Below, piece by piece: positions 1 through 4,999 of a stretch of DNA of 5,348 nt. The notes beneath the pieces are model-generated. The model had not been told where the DNA came from. It did no database searches and saw nothing but the letters and a program-made list of their open reading frames with translations. This stretch comes from Oscillospiraceae bacterium (GTDB lineage: Bacteria; Bacillota; Clostridia; Oscillospirales; Acutalibacteraceae). The DNA is taken from contig CADBPL010000063.1 of NCBI GenBank assembly GCA_902796535.1, positions 1 to 5,348 on the forward strand, given 5' to 3'. Every line of letters begins with the position of its first letter. The stretch's first letter is position 1. Both the position numbers and the translations under genes were made by a program.

Positions 1-1099
1 CTTCTTTTTTCGGCGGAGCGAGTAAAACCGTTTTGGCTTTTTGGAACAGAATCCGTAACAAGCCGCCGCCAAAATAGACCAGAACACTGGAGGCGAAGGT
101 GAGCGCAAAGCCGAGGATCACGTTCGTTACCACACCCTTCGGCACGATATCCGGCAGGAACCCGGCAAGGAAGCGAATATGCTTCACCCAGAAAAAATGG
201 CACAAAAACAGCATCATGCTCGATTTGCCGCAGAAGGCAGTGAGCTTTCCGTCCAGCTTGCCGTACAACCGGCTTTTTTCGCTCATCGTAACAATCAGCA
301 AAAACGCCATAAGCACAACGGCCAGATAGTCGAATTTGCCGCTTGTAACAAAAATCAGATAGGCAAAAAGCACGGGATAGAAGCCCAGTTCACAGGCCGT
401 GAAGACAAACCGGTTTAAACGGTTGACCGGCCATGATTTCACCCGATCGGACAGCTCGTTGACGACCAGCCCGATGCTGATCATGGCGATCGCGCGCAGA
501 ATGCCGAGGTTGAAAACGCCGAACAAGCTTTCCGTGGTGGCAACGAGGTTTCCGTTCATCCGAACGATCAGGCCAAGGATAAACGGCGGAAAAAGCATGG
601 CAAAGCAATAGACAAAGGCGTCGTAGTATTGGCGCGCAAACGGGTAAAGCAGAAGCAGCGCAAAAAACAAGGCGCACAGATACCACATCGTGCCGGTTGC
701 CGACAGGCAGGGAAGCCCCAGCAGTTGAACGAACCCAAAATCGCCGGCAAAGCTGAACACGTCGGTCACATGGACGATCCCTGCAAAGAGCTCAGCGGCG
801 AAGCCGATGAGCGAAGCGAGCAAAAAATACGCGTAGATGCTCCCGATCCTTTTCCAAACATAATGCGCGCCCTCTTTCGCCGCTGCGCCAAAGGATCCCG
901 CGCGGTTCGTTTCTTTGCCGGCTTTCAGCTTTTTGCCAAGAAAAATGCCGGTGACGATAAAGAAAAATTCAACGCCCAAATAACCGGCGGTAAACAGTTT
1001 TCCGTGAAATACACCTTCGTCAAAATGATGGAACACGATCAGAATACTGAACAAAAAACGTAATAACTCAATGTTGCCGTTTCGTTTGGTTTTTTTCAT
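1..1099 (-). CDS. Membrane acyltransferase, acyltransferase-3 (OafA/YrhL-like) family, C-terminus cut by window edge
   Basis: Reading the minus strand from the ATG at 1099 gives 366 codons without a stop up to position 2, so the gene is open at the window edge. The protein is hydrophobic, with about ten predicted membrane segments (roughly residues 12-27, 37-55, 86-107, 137-155, 160-179, 195-214, 233-252, 257-272, 293-312 and 322-350). Family hallmarks are the start IELLRFLFSILIVFHHF, containing R14-X10-H25 (the essential Arg/His pair of OafA-type enzymes), the second helix GYLGVEFFFIVTGIFLG, the WYLCALFFALLLLYP stretch at 139-153, and LRAIAMISIG at 201-210. Such enzymes move acyl groups, usually acetyl, across or at the membrane onto cell-surface glycans or lipids; the substrate here is unknown. 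The full family domain is about 340-380 residues, so little is probably missing. It begins 28 bases after the flavodiiron stop codon, with a weak site GGAAAGAG 10 bases before the ATG and no promoter of its own visible, so it is probably cotranscribed. It uses at least five TTA and one TCA codon, unlike its neighbour. Confidence 0.9.
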   Translation of the reverse strand, partial: MKKTKRNGNIELLRFLFSILIVFHHFDEGVFHGKLFTAGYLGVEFFFIVTGIFLGKKLKAGKETNRAGSFGAAAKEGAHYVWKRIGSIYAYFLLASLIGFAAELFAGIVHVTDVFSFAGDFGFVQLLGLPCLSATGTMWYLCALFFALLLLYPFARQYYDAFVYCFAMLFPPFILGLIVRMNGNLVATTESLFGVFNLGILRAIAMISIGLVVNELSDRVKSWPVNRLNRFVFTACELGFYPVLFAYLIFVTSGKFDYLAVVLMAFLLIVTMSEKSRLYGKLDGKLTAFCGKSSMMLFLCHFFWVKHIRFLAGFLPDIVPKGVVTNVILGFALTFASSVLVYFGGGLLRILFQKAKTVLLAPPKKE

Positions 1100-1127
1100 T
1101 ACGACGCATCTCTTTCCGGTTTTACGC

Positions 1128-2918
1128 TCAGGCGATCGGTTCAAAATCGGCGGGGCCGTGCTTGCACAGCGGGCAGACAAAGTCCTCCGGCAATTCGTCT
1201 CCTTCATAAACGTAGCCGCAAATTTTGCACACAAAACCTTTTTTGCCCTCGGTCTGCGGCCTGGGCTTGACGTTGTTCTGGTAGTAGGTGTAGGTCATGG
1301 TTTCCTTATCGGAAAGCACTCTGGCCTCGGTCACTTCGCAAATGAACATACCGTGGGTGTCGAGGTCAACGTACTGTTCCACCTTCAGCGACAGGAACGA
1401 GTTGGTGTAATGCGGCAGGAACACCAGCCCGTTGTCGCTGCGCAGCGGCTCGTAGCCGGCAAATTTATCCGCATTGCGGCCGCTGCGGAAGCCGAAGCTT
1501 TCAAACACGCTGAACGGCGCTTCGACCGACAGGCAGTTGATGTTCATTTTGCCCGTCTGTTTGATAACGTGATGGGAATAGTTTTGCTTGTTGATGCAAA
1601 CCGCCACGCGGTTGGGCGAGCTGGTCACCTGCGACACGGTGTTCACGATCAGGCCGTTGTCTTTTTTGCCGTCGTTCGAGGTCACAACGTACAGCCCGTA
1701 GCCGATGTTGAACAGAGCGGTCAGATCGTTTTTGTTGGCGGTCTCTTCCTGCATGGCCAGATAGTCTTTGCACAATTCGTCCGCCATCGCTTCGATCTGC
1801 GCGGTGCTGGTTTCGTTGAGCGCGGAATGGATCCTGACGTTGTTTTCGGTGTAGGTGATGTTCTTGCAGGGCTCGAGCATTTTCATCATGGTCTTGATCG
1901 CCATGGGCGCCCACGAGCCGTTTTCGATCATGCCGATCGTTTTGTTTTTGAACCCGCGTTCGGTCAGGTGGTGGATGAATTCACGCATGAACGGGAAGAT
2001 TTCGGCGTTATACGTGGTGGTGGCGAGCACGATGCGGCCGTAGCGGAACGCATCCTCCACGGCTTCCGCCATATCGCAGCGCGCAAGGTCGTTGACGACC
2101 ACCTTCGGGCAGCCCTTGCTTTTGAGTTTGTCGGCCAGCAGCTCCACCGCCTTTTTGGTGTGGCCGTAAACCGAGGTGTAGCAGATGAGGATGCCGTCAG
2201 TCTCCACGCCGTAGGACGACCAGATGTTGTAAAGGTTGAGGTAATAGCCGAGGTCCTCGGTCAGCACGGGGCCGTGCAGCGGGCAGATTTTTTCAATATC
2301 GAGCGCGGCGGCCTTTTTGAGCAGAGCCTGCACCTGCGCGCCGTATTTGCCCACGATGCCCACATAATAGCGCCTCGCTTCGCACGCCCAGTCCTCCTCC
2401 ACGTCCAGCGCGCCGAACTTGCCGAACCCGTCGGCCGAGAACAGCACCTTGTCCACGTCGTCATAGGTCACAATAACCTCCGGCCAGTGCACCATGGGCG
2501 CGGTGACAAAGGTGAGCGTGTGCTTGCCCAGCTTCAGCGTGTCGCCTTCGCCCACGACGATGCGCCGGTCTTCAAACTCCGTGCCGAAAAAGTTTTTCAT
2601 CATGGCAAACGCCTTGACGGAAGAAACGACGACGGCGCCGGGGAAATTCTTCATGAAATTGACGATGTTGGCGGAATGATCGGGTTCCATGTGCTGCACG
2701 ATCAGGTAATCGGGCTTTCTGCCGTCGAGCGCTTTGTCGAGATTATCCAGCCATTCGTGAGTGAAGCGCTGGTCGACCGTGTCCATCACGGCGATTTTTT
2801 CATCGGTGATCAGATAGGAATTGTACGCCATGCCGTTGGGCACGTCGTACTGCCCCTCAAACAGGTCGATCTCATGGTCGTTCACGCCGATGTAGGTAAT
2901 GTCGTTGGTGATTTTCAT
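1128..2918 (-). CDS. fprA: Flavodiiron NO/O2 reductase fused to flavin reductase and rubredoxin (FprA-Hrb type fusion)
   Basis: This 596-residue cytoplasmic enzyme is expected to reduce O2 to water and/or NO to N2O, protecting an anaerobe. Four modules are visible. Residues 1-240 are a metallo-beta-lactamase-like diiron domain with all expected ligands: H76, E78, D80 and H81 in QHMEPDHS, then H144, D163 and H215 (LHGP). Residues 243-390 are a flavodoxin domain with an FMN phosphate loop TSVYGHTKK and the late motif IENGSWAP. Residues 398-550 are a flavin reductase-like domain (FNIGYGLYVVTS, NGLIVNTVSQVTSSP). Residues 561-596 are a rubredoxin with C564-X2-C567 and C582-X2-C585. FprA alone is about 400 residues and Moorella Hrb (flavin reductase plus rubredoxin) about 220, so this looks like both in one chain. 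The likely electron path is NAD(P)H to flavin reductase FMN, rubredoxin iron, flavodoxin FMN, then diiron. The start is set by AAGGAGGA 6 bases upstream. No TTA, CTA or TCA codon occurs in it. NO versus O2 preference cannot be told from sequence. Confidence 0.96.
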   Translation of the reverse strand: MKITNDITYIGVNDHEIDLFEGQYDVPNGMAYNSYLITDEKIAVMDTVDQRFTHEWLDNLDKALDGRKPDYLIVQHMEPDHSANIVNFMKNFPGAVVVSSVKAFAMMKNFFGTEFEDRRIVVGEGDTLKLGKHTLTFVTAPMVHWPEVIVTYDDVDKVLFSADGFGKFGALDVEEDWACEARRYYVGIVGKYGAQVQALLKKAAALDIEKICPLHGPVLTEDLGYYLNLYNIWSSYGVETDGILICYTSVYGHTKKAVELLADKLKSKGCPKVVVNDLARCDMAEAVEDAFRYGRIVLATTTYNAEIFPFMREFIHHLTERGFKNKTIGMIENGSWAPMAIKTMMKMLEPCKNITYTENNVRIHSALNETSTAQIEAMADELCKDYLAMQEETANKNDLTALFNIGYGLYVVTSNDGKKDNGLIVNTVSQVTSSPNRVAVCINKQNYSHHVIKQTGKMNINCLSVEAPFSVFESFGFRSGRNADKFAGYEPLRSDNGLVFLPHYTNSFLSLKVEQYVDLDTHGMFICEVTEARVLSDKETMTYTYYQNNVKPRPQTEGKKGFVCKICGYVYEGDELPEDFVCPLCKHGPADFEPIA

Positions 2919-2924
2919 TTCATA

Positions 2925-2932
2925 TCCTCCTT
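2925..2932 (-). promoter_or_regulatory. Ribosome binding site of the flavodiiron gene
   Basis: The minus strand reads AAGGAGGA, 6 bases before the ATG at 2918. A second ATG lies between them (minus ATG at 2922-2920), but its frame stops after two codons, so 2918 is the start. Confidence 0.9.
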
Positions 2933-2960
2933 GACAGAATATTAAGTATTATACCATAAT
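2931..2960 (+). promoter_or_regulatory. Possible plus-strand promoter facing into the hydrolase gene (antisense)
   Basis: The plus strand shows a perfect TTGACA (2931-2936), an 18-base spacer and CATAAT (2955-2960). If active, a transcript would start near 2967 and run antisense into the hydrolase. No convincing gene lies downstream on this strand. The TTGACA partly consists of the complement of the flavodiiron ribosome binding site, so it may be coincidental. Confidence 0.25.
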
Positions 2961-2976
2961 CAGTGCGGAAAAGCAA
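2948..2976 (-). promoter_or_regulatory. Sigma-A-type promoter of the flavodiiron gene with extended -10
   Basis: On the minus strand, TTGCTT (2976-2971) is followed by a 17-base spacer and a perfect TATAAT (2953-2948). TG sits one base upstream of the -10, making it an extended -10 promoter that compensates for the weaker -35. Initiation is expected near 2941, giving a short leader of about 22 bases before the ATG. The -35 box begins 1 base past the hydrolase stop codon, so the gene has its own promoter but nothing insulates it from hydrolase readthrough. A 5-base dyad (ATTAT, 3-base spacer, ATAAT; 2948-2960) covers the -10. Confidence 0.8.
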
Positions 2977-2977
2977 A

Positions 2978-3796
2978 TCATAGTCCCTTCTCCGTCAGCC
3001 AGTCCATGGCCAGCACATAAGCGCGGCCGTCACGCATATAATTGCCGTGATCCGCGCCCTTGACCACACAAAAGTCGCTGCCGGGCACGCTGTTGTGAAT
3101 AAACACATGGTCGGTCAGCTTCATAATGTCGTATTCGCCGCACACGATGTACGCCGGGCAGGTGATGCGCCCGAGGTATTCCGCCGTGAAATCCGGCTCA
3201 TACAGCATCAGATCGTTGAGCTTGTCGTGCTGAAACAGATTCTTGATGAAAACGCCTGCCGGGAAATACGGCCAGAAGCCCGAGGGCTTTGAATTGGAGC
3301 CGCAGGAGATGATCGCGCCGGGAAAATCGGGGTAATTCGCGGCCGCAGCGAGCGTGACCATGCCGCCGTCGCTGTGCCCCATGAGCAGGGGCTTTTCCAG
3401 CCCGAGCGCCTGCGCAAATTCAACCACGTCCCTGGCCATAAGCTCATAGGTGATCACACCGGGGTCGCTGCTCTGCCCGTGGCAGCGGCTTTCGATAACG
3501 TAAACGGCATAGTGATTGGCCAGCAGCTGCGCAAGGCTTTTGAGCGAATCGGCGCTGCCGCCGTTGCCGTGAATGAGAATGAGCGGCGCACCGTTGCCGT
3601 AGACCAGATAGTGCATCTTCACCTCGCTGAGCTGCACGAAATCATCCCTGACCGGCTGTTCCACCGGGGAAGGCAGGGCGGCTGTGTCCGGGTCGATGAG
3701 GTTGTATTTTTCGGGGTTGGATCTGATTTCGATCTGGGCGAAGTGCGCCGTAAAAAACGAAACGAACACAAGCAGAACGCTGATAACTTTTTGCAT
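2978..3796 (-). CDS. Exported alpha/beta-fold hydrolase
   Basis: This 272-residue protein is a serine hydrolase of the alpha/beta-fold superfamily; the substrate (ester, amide or other) cannot be assigned. The first 20 residues, MQKVISVLLVFVSFFTAHFA, form a signal peptide or N-terminal membrane anchor with a plausible cleavage after AHFA; no lipobox cysteine is present, so it should act outside the membrane. A linker (21-55) leads to the catalytic domain. The oxyanion-hole strand is LILIHGNGG (72-80). The nucleophile is S142 in GHSDGG (140-145), the acid is probably D223 in CGEYD, and the catalytic His is H250 in GADHGNY. All triad members are present, so it is likely active. AAGGAGG 7 bases upstream fixes the start at 3796, and a good promoter lies just above. 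It is transcribed toward the flavodiiron gene, with 59 bases between them and no terminator. It has a normal length for the family with no sign of damage. A proline iminopeptidase-like or esterase activity is possible but not shown. Confidence 0.92.
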   Translation of the reverse strand: MQKVISVLLVFVSFFTAHFAQIEIRSNPEKYNLIDPDTAALPSPVEQPVRDDFVQLSEVKMHYLVYGNGAPLILIHGNGGSADSLKSLAQLLANHYAVYVIESRCHGQSSDPGVITYELMARDVVEFAQALGLEKPLLMGHSDGGMVTLAAAANYPDFPGAIISCGSNSKPSGFWPYFPAGVFIKNLFQHDKLNDLMLYEPDFTAEYLGRITCPAYIVCGEYDIMKLTDHVFIHNSVPGSDFCVVKGADHGNYMRDGRAYVLAMDWLTEKGL

Positions 3797-3803
3797 GACG
3801 AAG

Positions 3804-3810
3804 CCTCCTT
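3804..3810 (-). promoter_or_regulatory. Ribosome binding site of the hydrolase gene
   Basis: The minus strand reads AAGGAGG, 7 bases before the ATG at 3796. It supports that start, which keeps the full signal peptide. Confidence 0.9.
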
Positions 3811-3816
3811 TTCGCT

Positions 3817-3832
3817 GTGTTTACCATAACAC
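3817..3832. repeat. Inverted repeat over the hydrolase -10 box, candidate operator
   Basis: GTGTT (3817-3821) and AACAC (3828-3832) form a perfect 5-base dyad around six central bases that include most of the hydrolase -10 hexamer. Outside it, CGCTG (3813-3817) and CAGCG (3835-3839) also complement each other, but offset by three bases on one side. The position would suit a repressor site. It matches no operator consensus that I can name, and short dyads like this arise by chance. Confidence 0.3.
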
Positions 3833-3851
3833 GCCAGCGAACCATTGTCAA
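3823..3851 (-). promoter_or_regulatory. Sigma-A-type promoter of the hydrolase gene
   Basis: On the minus strand, a perfect TTGACA (3851-3846) is followed by a 17-base spacer and TATGGT (3828-3823). Initiation is expected near 3816, about 20 bases before the ATG. Its -35 overlaps the -35 of the divergent promoter on the other strand. Confidence 0.75.
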
Positions 3852-3873
3852 CGCCCTGATTCTATGCTATAAT
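3845..3873 (+). promoter_or_regulatory. Sigma-A-type promoter of the GNAT-reductase-lipoprotein operon
   Basis: TTGTCA (3845-3850), a 17-base spacer and a perfect TATAAT (3868-3873) are present, with TG one base upstream of the -10 (extended -10). Initiation is expected near 3880, at the foot of a small hairpin. The -35 shares five of six base pairs with the hydrolase promoter on the opposite strand, so the two should compete for RNA polymerase. Confidence 0.82.
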
Positions 3874-3879
3874 TCAGAC

Positions 3880-3896
3880 AGCACCTGAATGGTGCT
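3880..3896 (+). promoter_or_regulatory. Small stem-loop at the predicted 5' end of the operon mRNA
   Basis: AGCACC and GGTGCT form a 6-base stem around the 5-base loop TGAAT. It sits at the predicted transcription start and ends 1 base before the ribosome binding site. A 5'-terminal hairpin can protect mRNA from 5'-end-dependent decay; alternatively the dyad may be a protein-binding site. No T-run follows it, so it is not a terminator. Confidence 0.45.
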
Positions 3897-3897
3897 C

Positions 3898-3908
3898 AGG
3901 AGGTGATC
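3898..3908 (+). promoter_or_regulatory. Exceptionally long Shine-Dalgarno sequence of the GNAT gene
   Basis: AGGAGGTGATC matches the complement of the conserved 3' end of 16S rRNA for 11 consecutive bases. The GGAGG core ends 9 bases before the ATG at 3913. This fixes the start and predicts strong initiation for the first gene of the operon. Confidence 0.88.
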
Positions 3909-3912
3909 GCCC

Positions 3913-4467
3913 ATGGATCCGTTAAAAACCGGGCGGCTTATCCTGCGCCCGTGGCGGGAAGAGGATGCGCCGAGCCTGTTTGAATATGCCAAAGACCCGG
4001 CCGTCGGCCCCGCTGCCGGCTGGCCGCCGCACACGAGCGTGGAAAACAGCCGCGAGATCATCCGCACCGTTTTATCCGCGCCCGAAACCTACGCCGTCTG
4101 CCTGAAAGAGGATGACCGGGCGATCGGCAGCGTCGGGCTGATGAGCGGCGGCCGCAGCAACCTTGACCTGCCCGAAAGCGAGGGCGAGATCGGCTACTGG
4201 ATCGGCGCGCCGTTTTGGGGCATGGGGCTCATCCCCGAAGCAGTTCGGGAACTGACCCGCCATGCGTTTCACGATCTGGGGCTGACGACGCTGTGGTGCG
4301 GTTATTTTGACGGCAACGAAAAATCCAGACGTGTGCAGGAAAAATGCGGCTTTGTTTATCACCATACGAACCGGAACGTTTATTGGGCGCTGATGGGCGA
4401 CGTGCGCACGGAGCACATCACCCGATTGACCAGAGAAGAATGGGAAAGGAGCAAACGACATGAGTAA
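3913..4467 (+). CDS. GNAT N-acetyltransferase, RimJ/RimL-like
   Basis: This 184-residue cytoplasmic enzyme should transfer an acetyl group from acetyl-CoA to an amine; RimL-like members modify protein N-termini, amino acids, sugars or drugs, and the substrate here is unknown. The order of motifs fits the family: the first strand TGRLILRPWREEDA (6-19), the strand AIGSVGL (70-76), the acidic strand GEIGYWI (91-97), then the acetyl-CoA pyrophosphate-binding turn PFWGMGLIPEA (100-110) and its helix. The C-terminal block LWCGYFDGNEKSRRVQEKCG (127-146) has the Asn and Ser-Arg residues usual in this subfamily, followed by the GF turn. The length is typical. The start is set by a very strong ribosome binding site and a good promoter. 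The stop codon overlaps the next gene by 8 bases, so this is the first gene of an operon with the flavin reductase. No damage is seen. Confidence 0.94.
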   Translation: MDPLKTGRLILRPWREEDAPSLFEYAKDPAVGPAAGWPPHTSVENSREIIRTVLSAPETYAVCLKEDDRAIGSVGLMSGGRSNLDLPESEGEIGYWIGAPFWGMGLIPEAVRELTRHAFHDLGLTTLWCGYFDGNEKSRRVQEKCGFVYHHTNRNVYWALMGDVRTEHITRLTREEWERSKRHE

Positions 4468-4999
4468 AGTATTGATCATTTCCACGAGCCTGCGCGTGGG
4501 CAGCAATTCCGAAGCGCTGGCCAGAGAATGTGAAGCCGGGGCGAAGGCCGCCGGCCATGAGGTTGAATTCGTGAGCCTGAAGGGCAAAAAGATGGGCTAT
4601 TGCGTGGGCTGCCTCGTCTGCCAGAAAACGCAGAAATGCGTGTGGAAGGACGACGTGACCGAGCTTTGCGACAAGGTGAAGAACGCCGACGTGCTGGTGT
4701 TCGCCACGCCGATCTATTATTATGAAATGAGCGGTCAGATGAAAACGCTGCTCGACCGGCTCAATCCGCTGTATCCGTCCGATTACAAATTCCGCAGGAT
4801 CTTCCTGCTCGCCACGGCGGCGGAGGAGGGCGACGAGGTGTTTGAAAAAGCGGTCAGCGGCCTGCAGGGCTGGATCGACTGTTTCCCCAAAGCCGAATTC
4901 GGCGGGCTTGCGTCCTGCGGCGGGGTCGGTGCCGCCAACAGCGCGAAGCACGAAGCGGACGCGCTGAAACAGGCCTATGATCTGGGGGCCGCGTTATGA
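4460..4999 (+). CDS. Flavodoxin-fold NAD(P)H-dependent FMN reductase with iron-sulfur flavoprotein (Isf)-type cysteine motif
   Basis: This 179-residue cytoplasmic flavoprotein belongs to the NADPH-dependent FMN reductase / iron-sulfur flavoprotein superfamily. The N-terminus KVLIISTSLRVGSNSEALA (3-21) is the first strand plus FMN phosphate loop. Residues 48-60 carry C48-X2-C51-X2-C54-X5-C60, which fits the compact CX2CX2CX4-7C motif that binds a 4Fe-4S cluster in Methanosarcina Isf. ADVLVFATPIYYYEMSGQMK (77-96) is the conserved strand and flavin-contacting loop, followed by LLDR. A later pair of cysteines (C141, C153) has no clear role. In Isf, electrons pass between the cluster and FMN, and activity toward O2 and H2O2 has been reported; whether this protein holds a cluster is inferred from motif only. 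AAAGGAG (4445-4451), 8 bases upstream inside the GNAT gene, sets the start. The genes overlap by 8 bases upstream and 4 downstream, so translation is probably coupled. The length is typical of short family members. Confidence 0.92.
   Translation: MSKVLIISTSLRVGSNSEALARECEAGAKAAGHEVEFVSLKGKKMGYCVGCLVCQKTQKCVWKDDVTELCDKVKNADVLVFATPIYYYEMSGQMKTLLDRLNPLYPSDYKFRRIFLLATAAEEGDEVFEKAVSGLQGWIDCFPKAEFGGLASCGGVGAANSAKHEADALKQAYDLGAAL

Noticed and set aside
629..1063. Plus-strand open frame of 144 codons
   Set aside because: It is antisense to the acyltransferase-3 gene, is Lys/Gln-rich without a domain, and lacks a good ribosome binding site. The minus-strand frame through the same bases is a clear membrane protein.
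1071..2945. 624-codon open frame on the plus strand covering the whole flavodiiron gene
   Set aside because: It is codon-aligned antisense to the flavodiiron gene, and exists only because that gene has no TTA, CTA or TCA codons. Its product is rich in His, Val, Phe and Arg with no recognisable domain, and no ribosome binding site precedes it. The minus-strand protein has all family motifs.
2948..2960. AT-rich dyad considered as a PerR or Fur box
   Set aside because: It has only 5-base arms with a GC-containing spacer and does not match the known 15- to 19-base consensus well enough to call.
3374..3829. Plus-strand open frame of 151 codons opposite the hydrolase
   Set aside because: It is codon-aligned antisense to the hydrolase, has no motif, and runs into the divergent promoter region.
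3880..3896. Stem-loop considered as a transcription terminator or attenuator
   Set aside because: The stem is only six pairs, it is followed by a ribosome binding site and not a T-run, and no leader peptide or alternative pairing is evident.
4418..4951. Minus-strand open frame of 177 codons opposite the reductase gene
   Set aside because: It is a shadow of the reductase gene, which has clear flavin and cysteine motifs. No promoter or ribosome binding site fits this frame.
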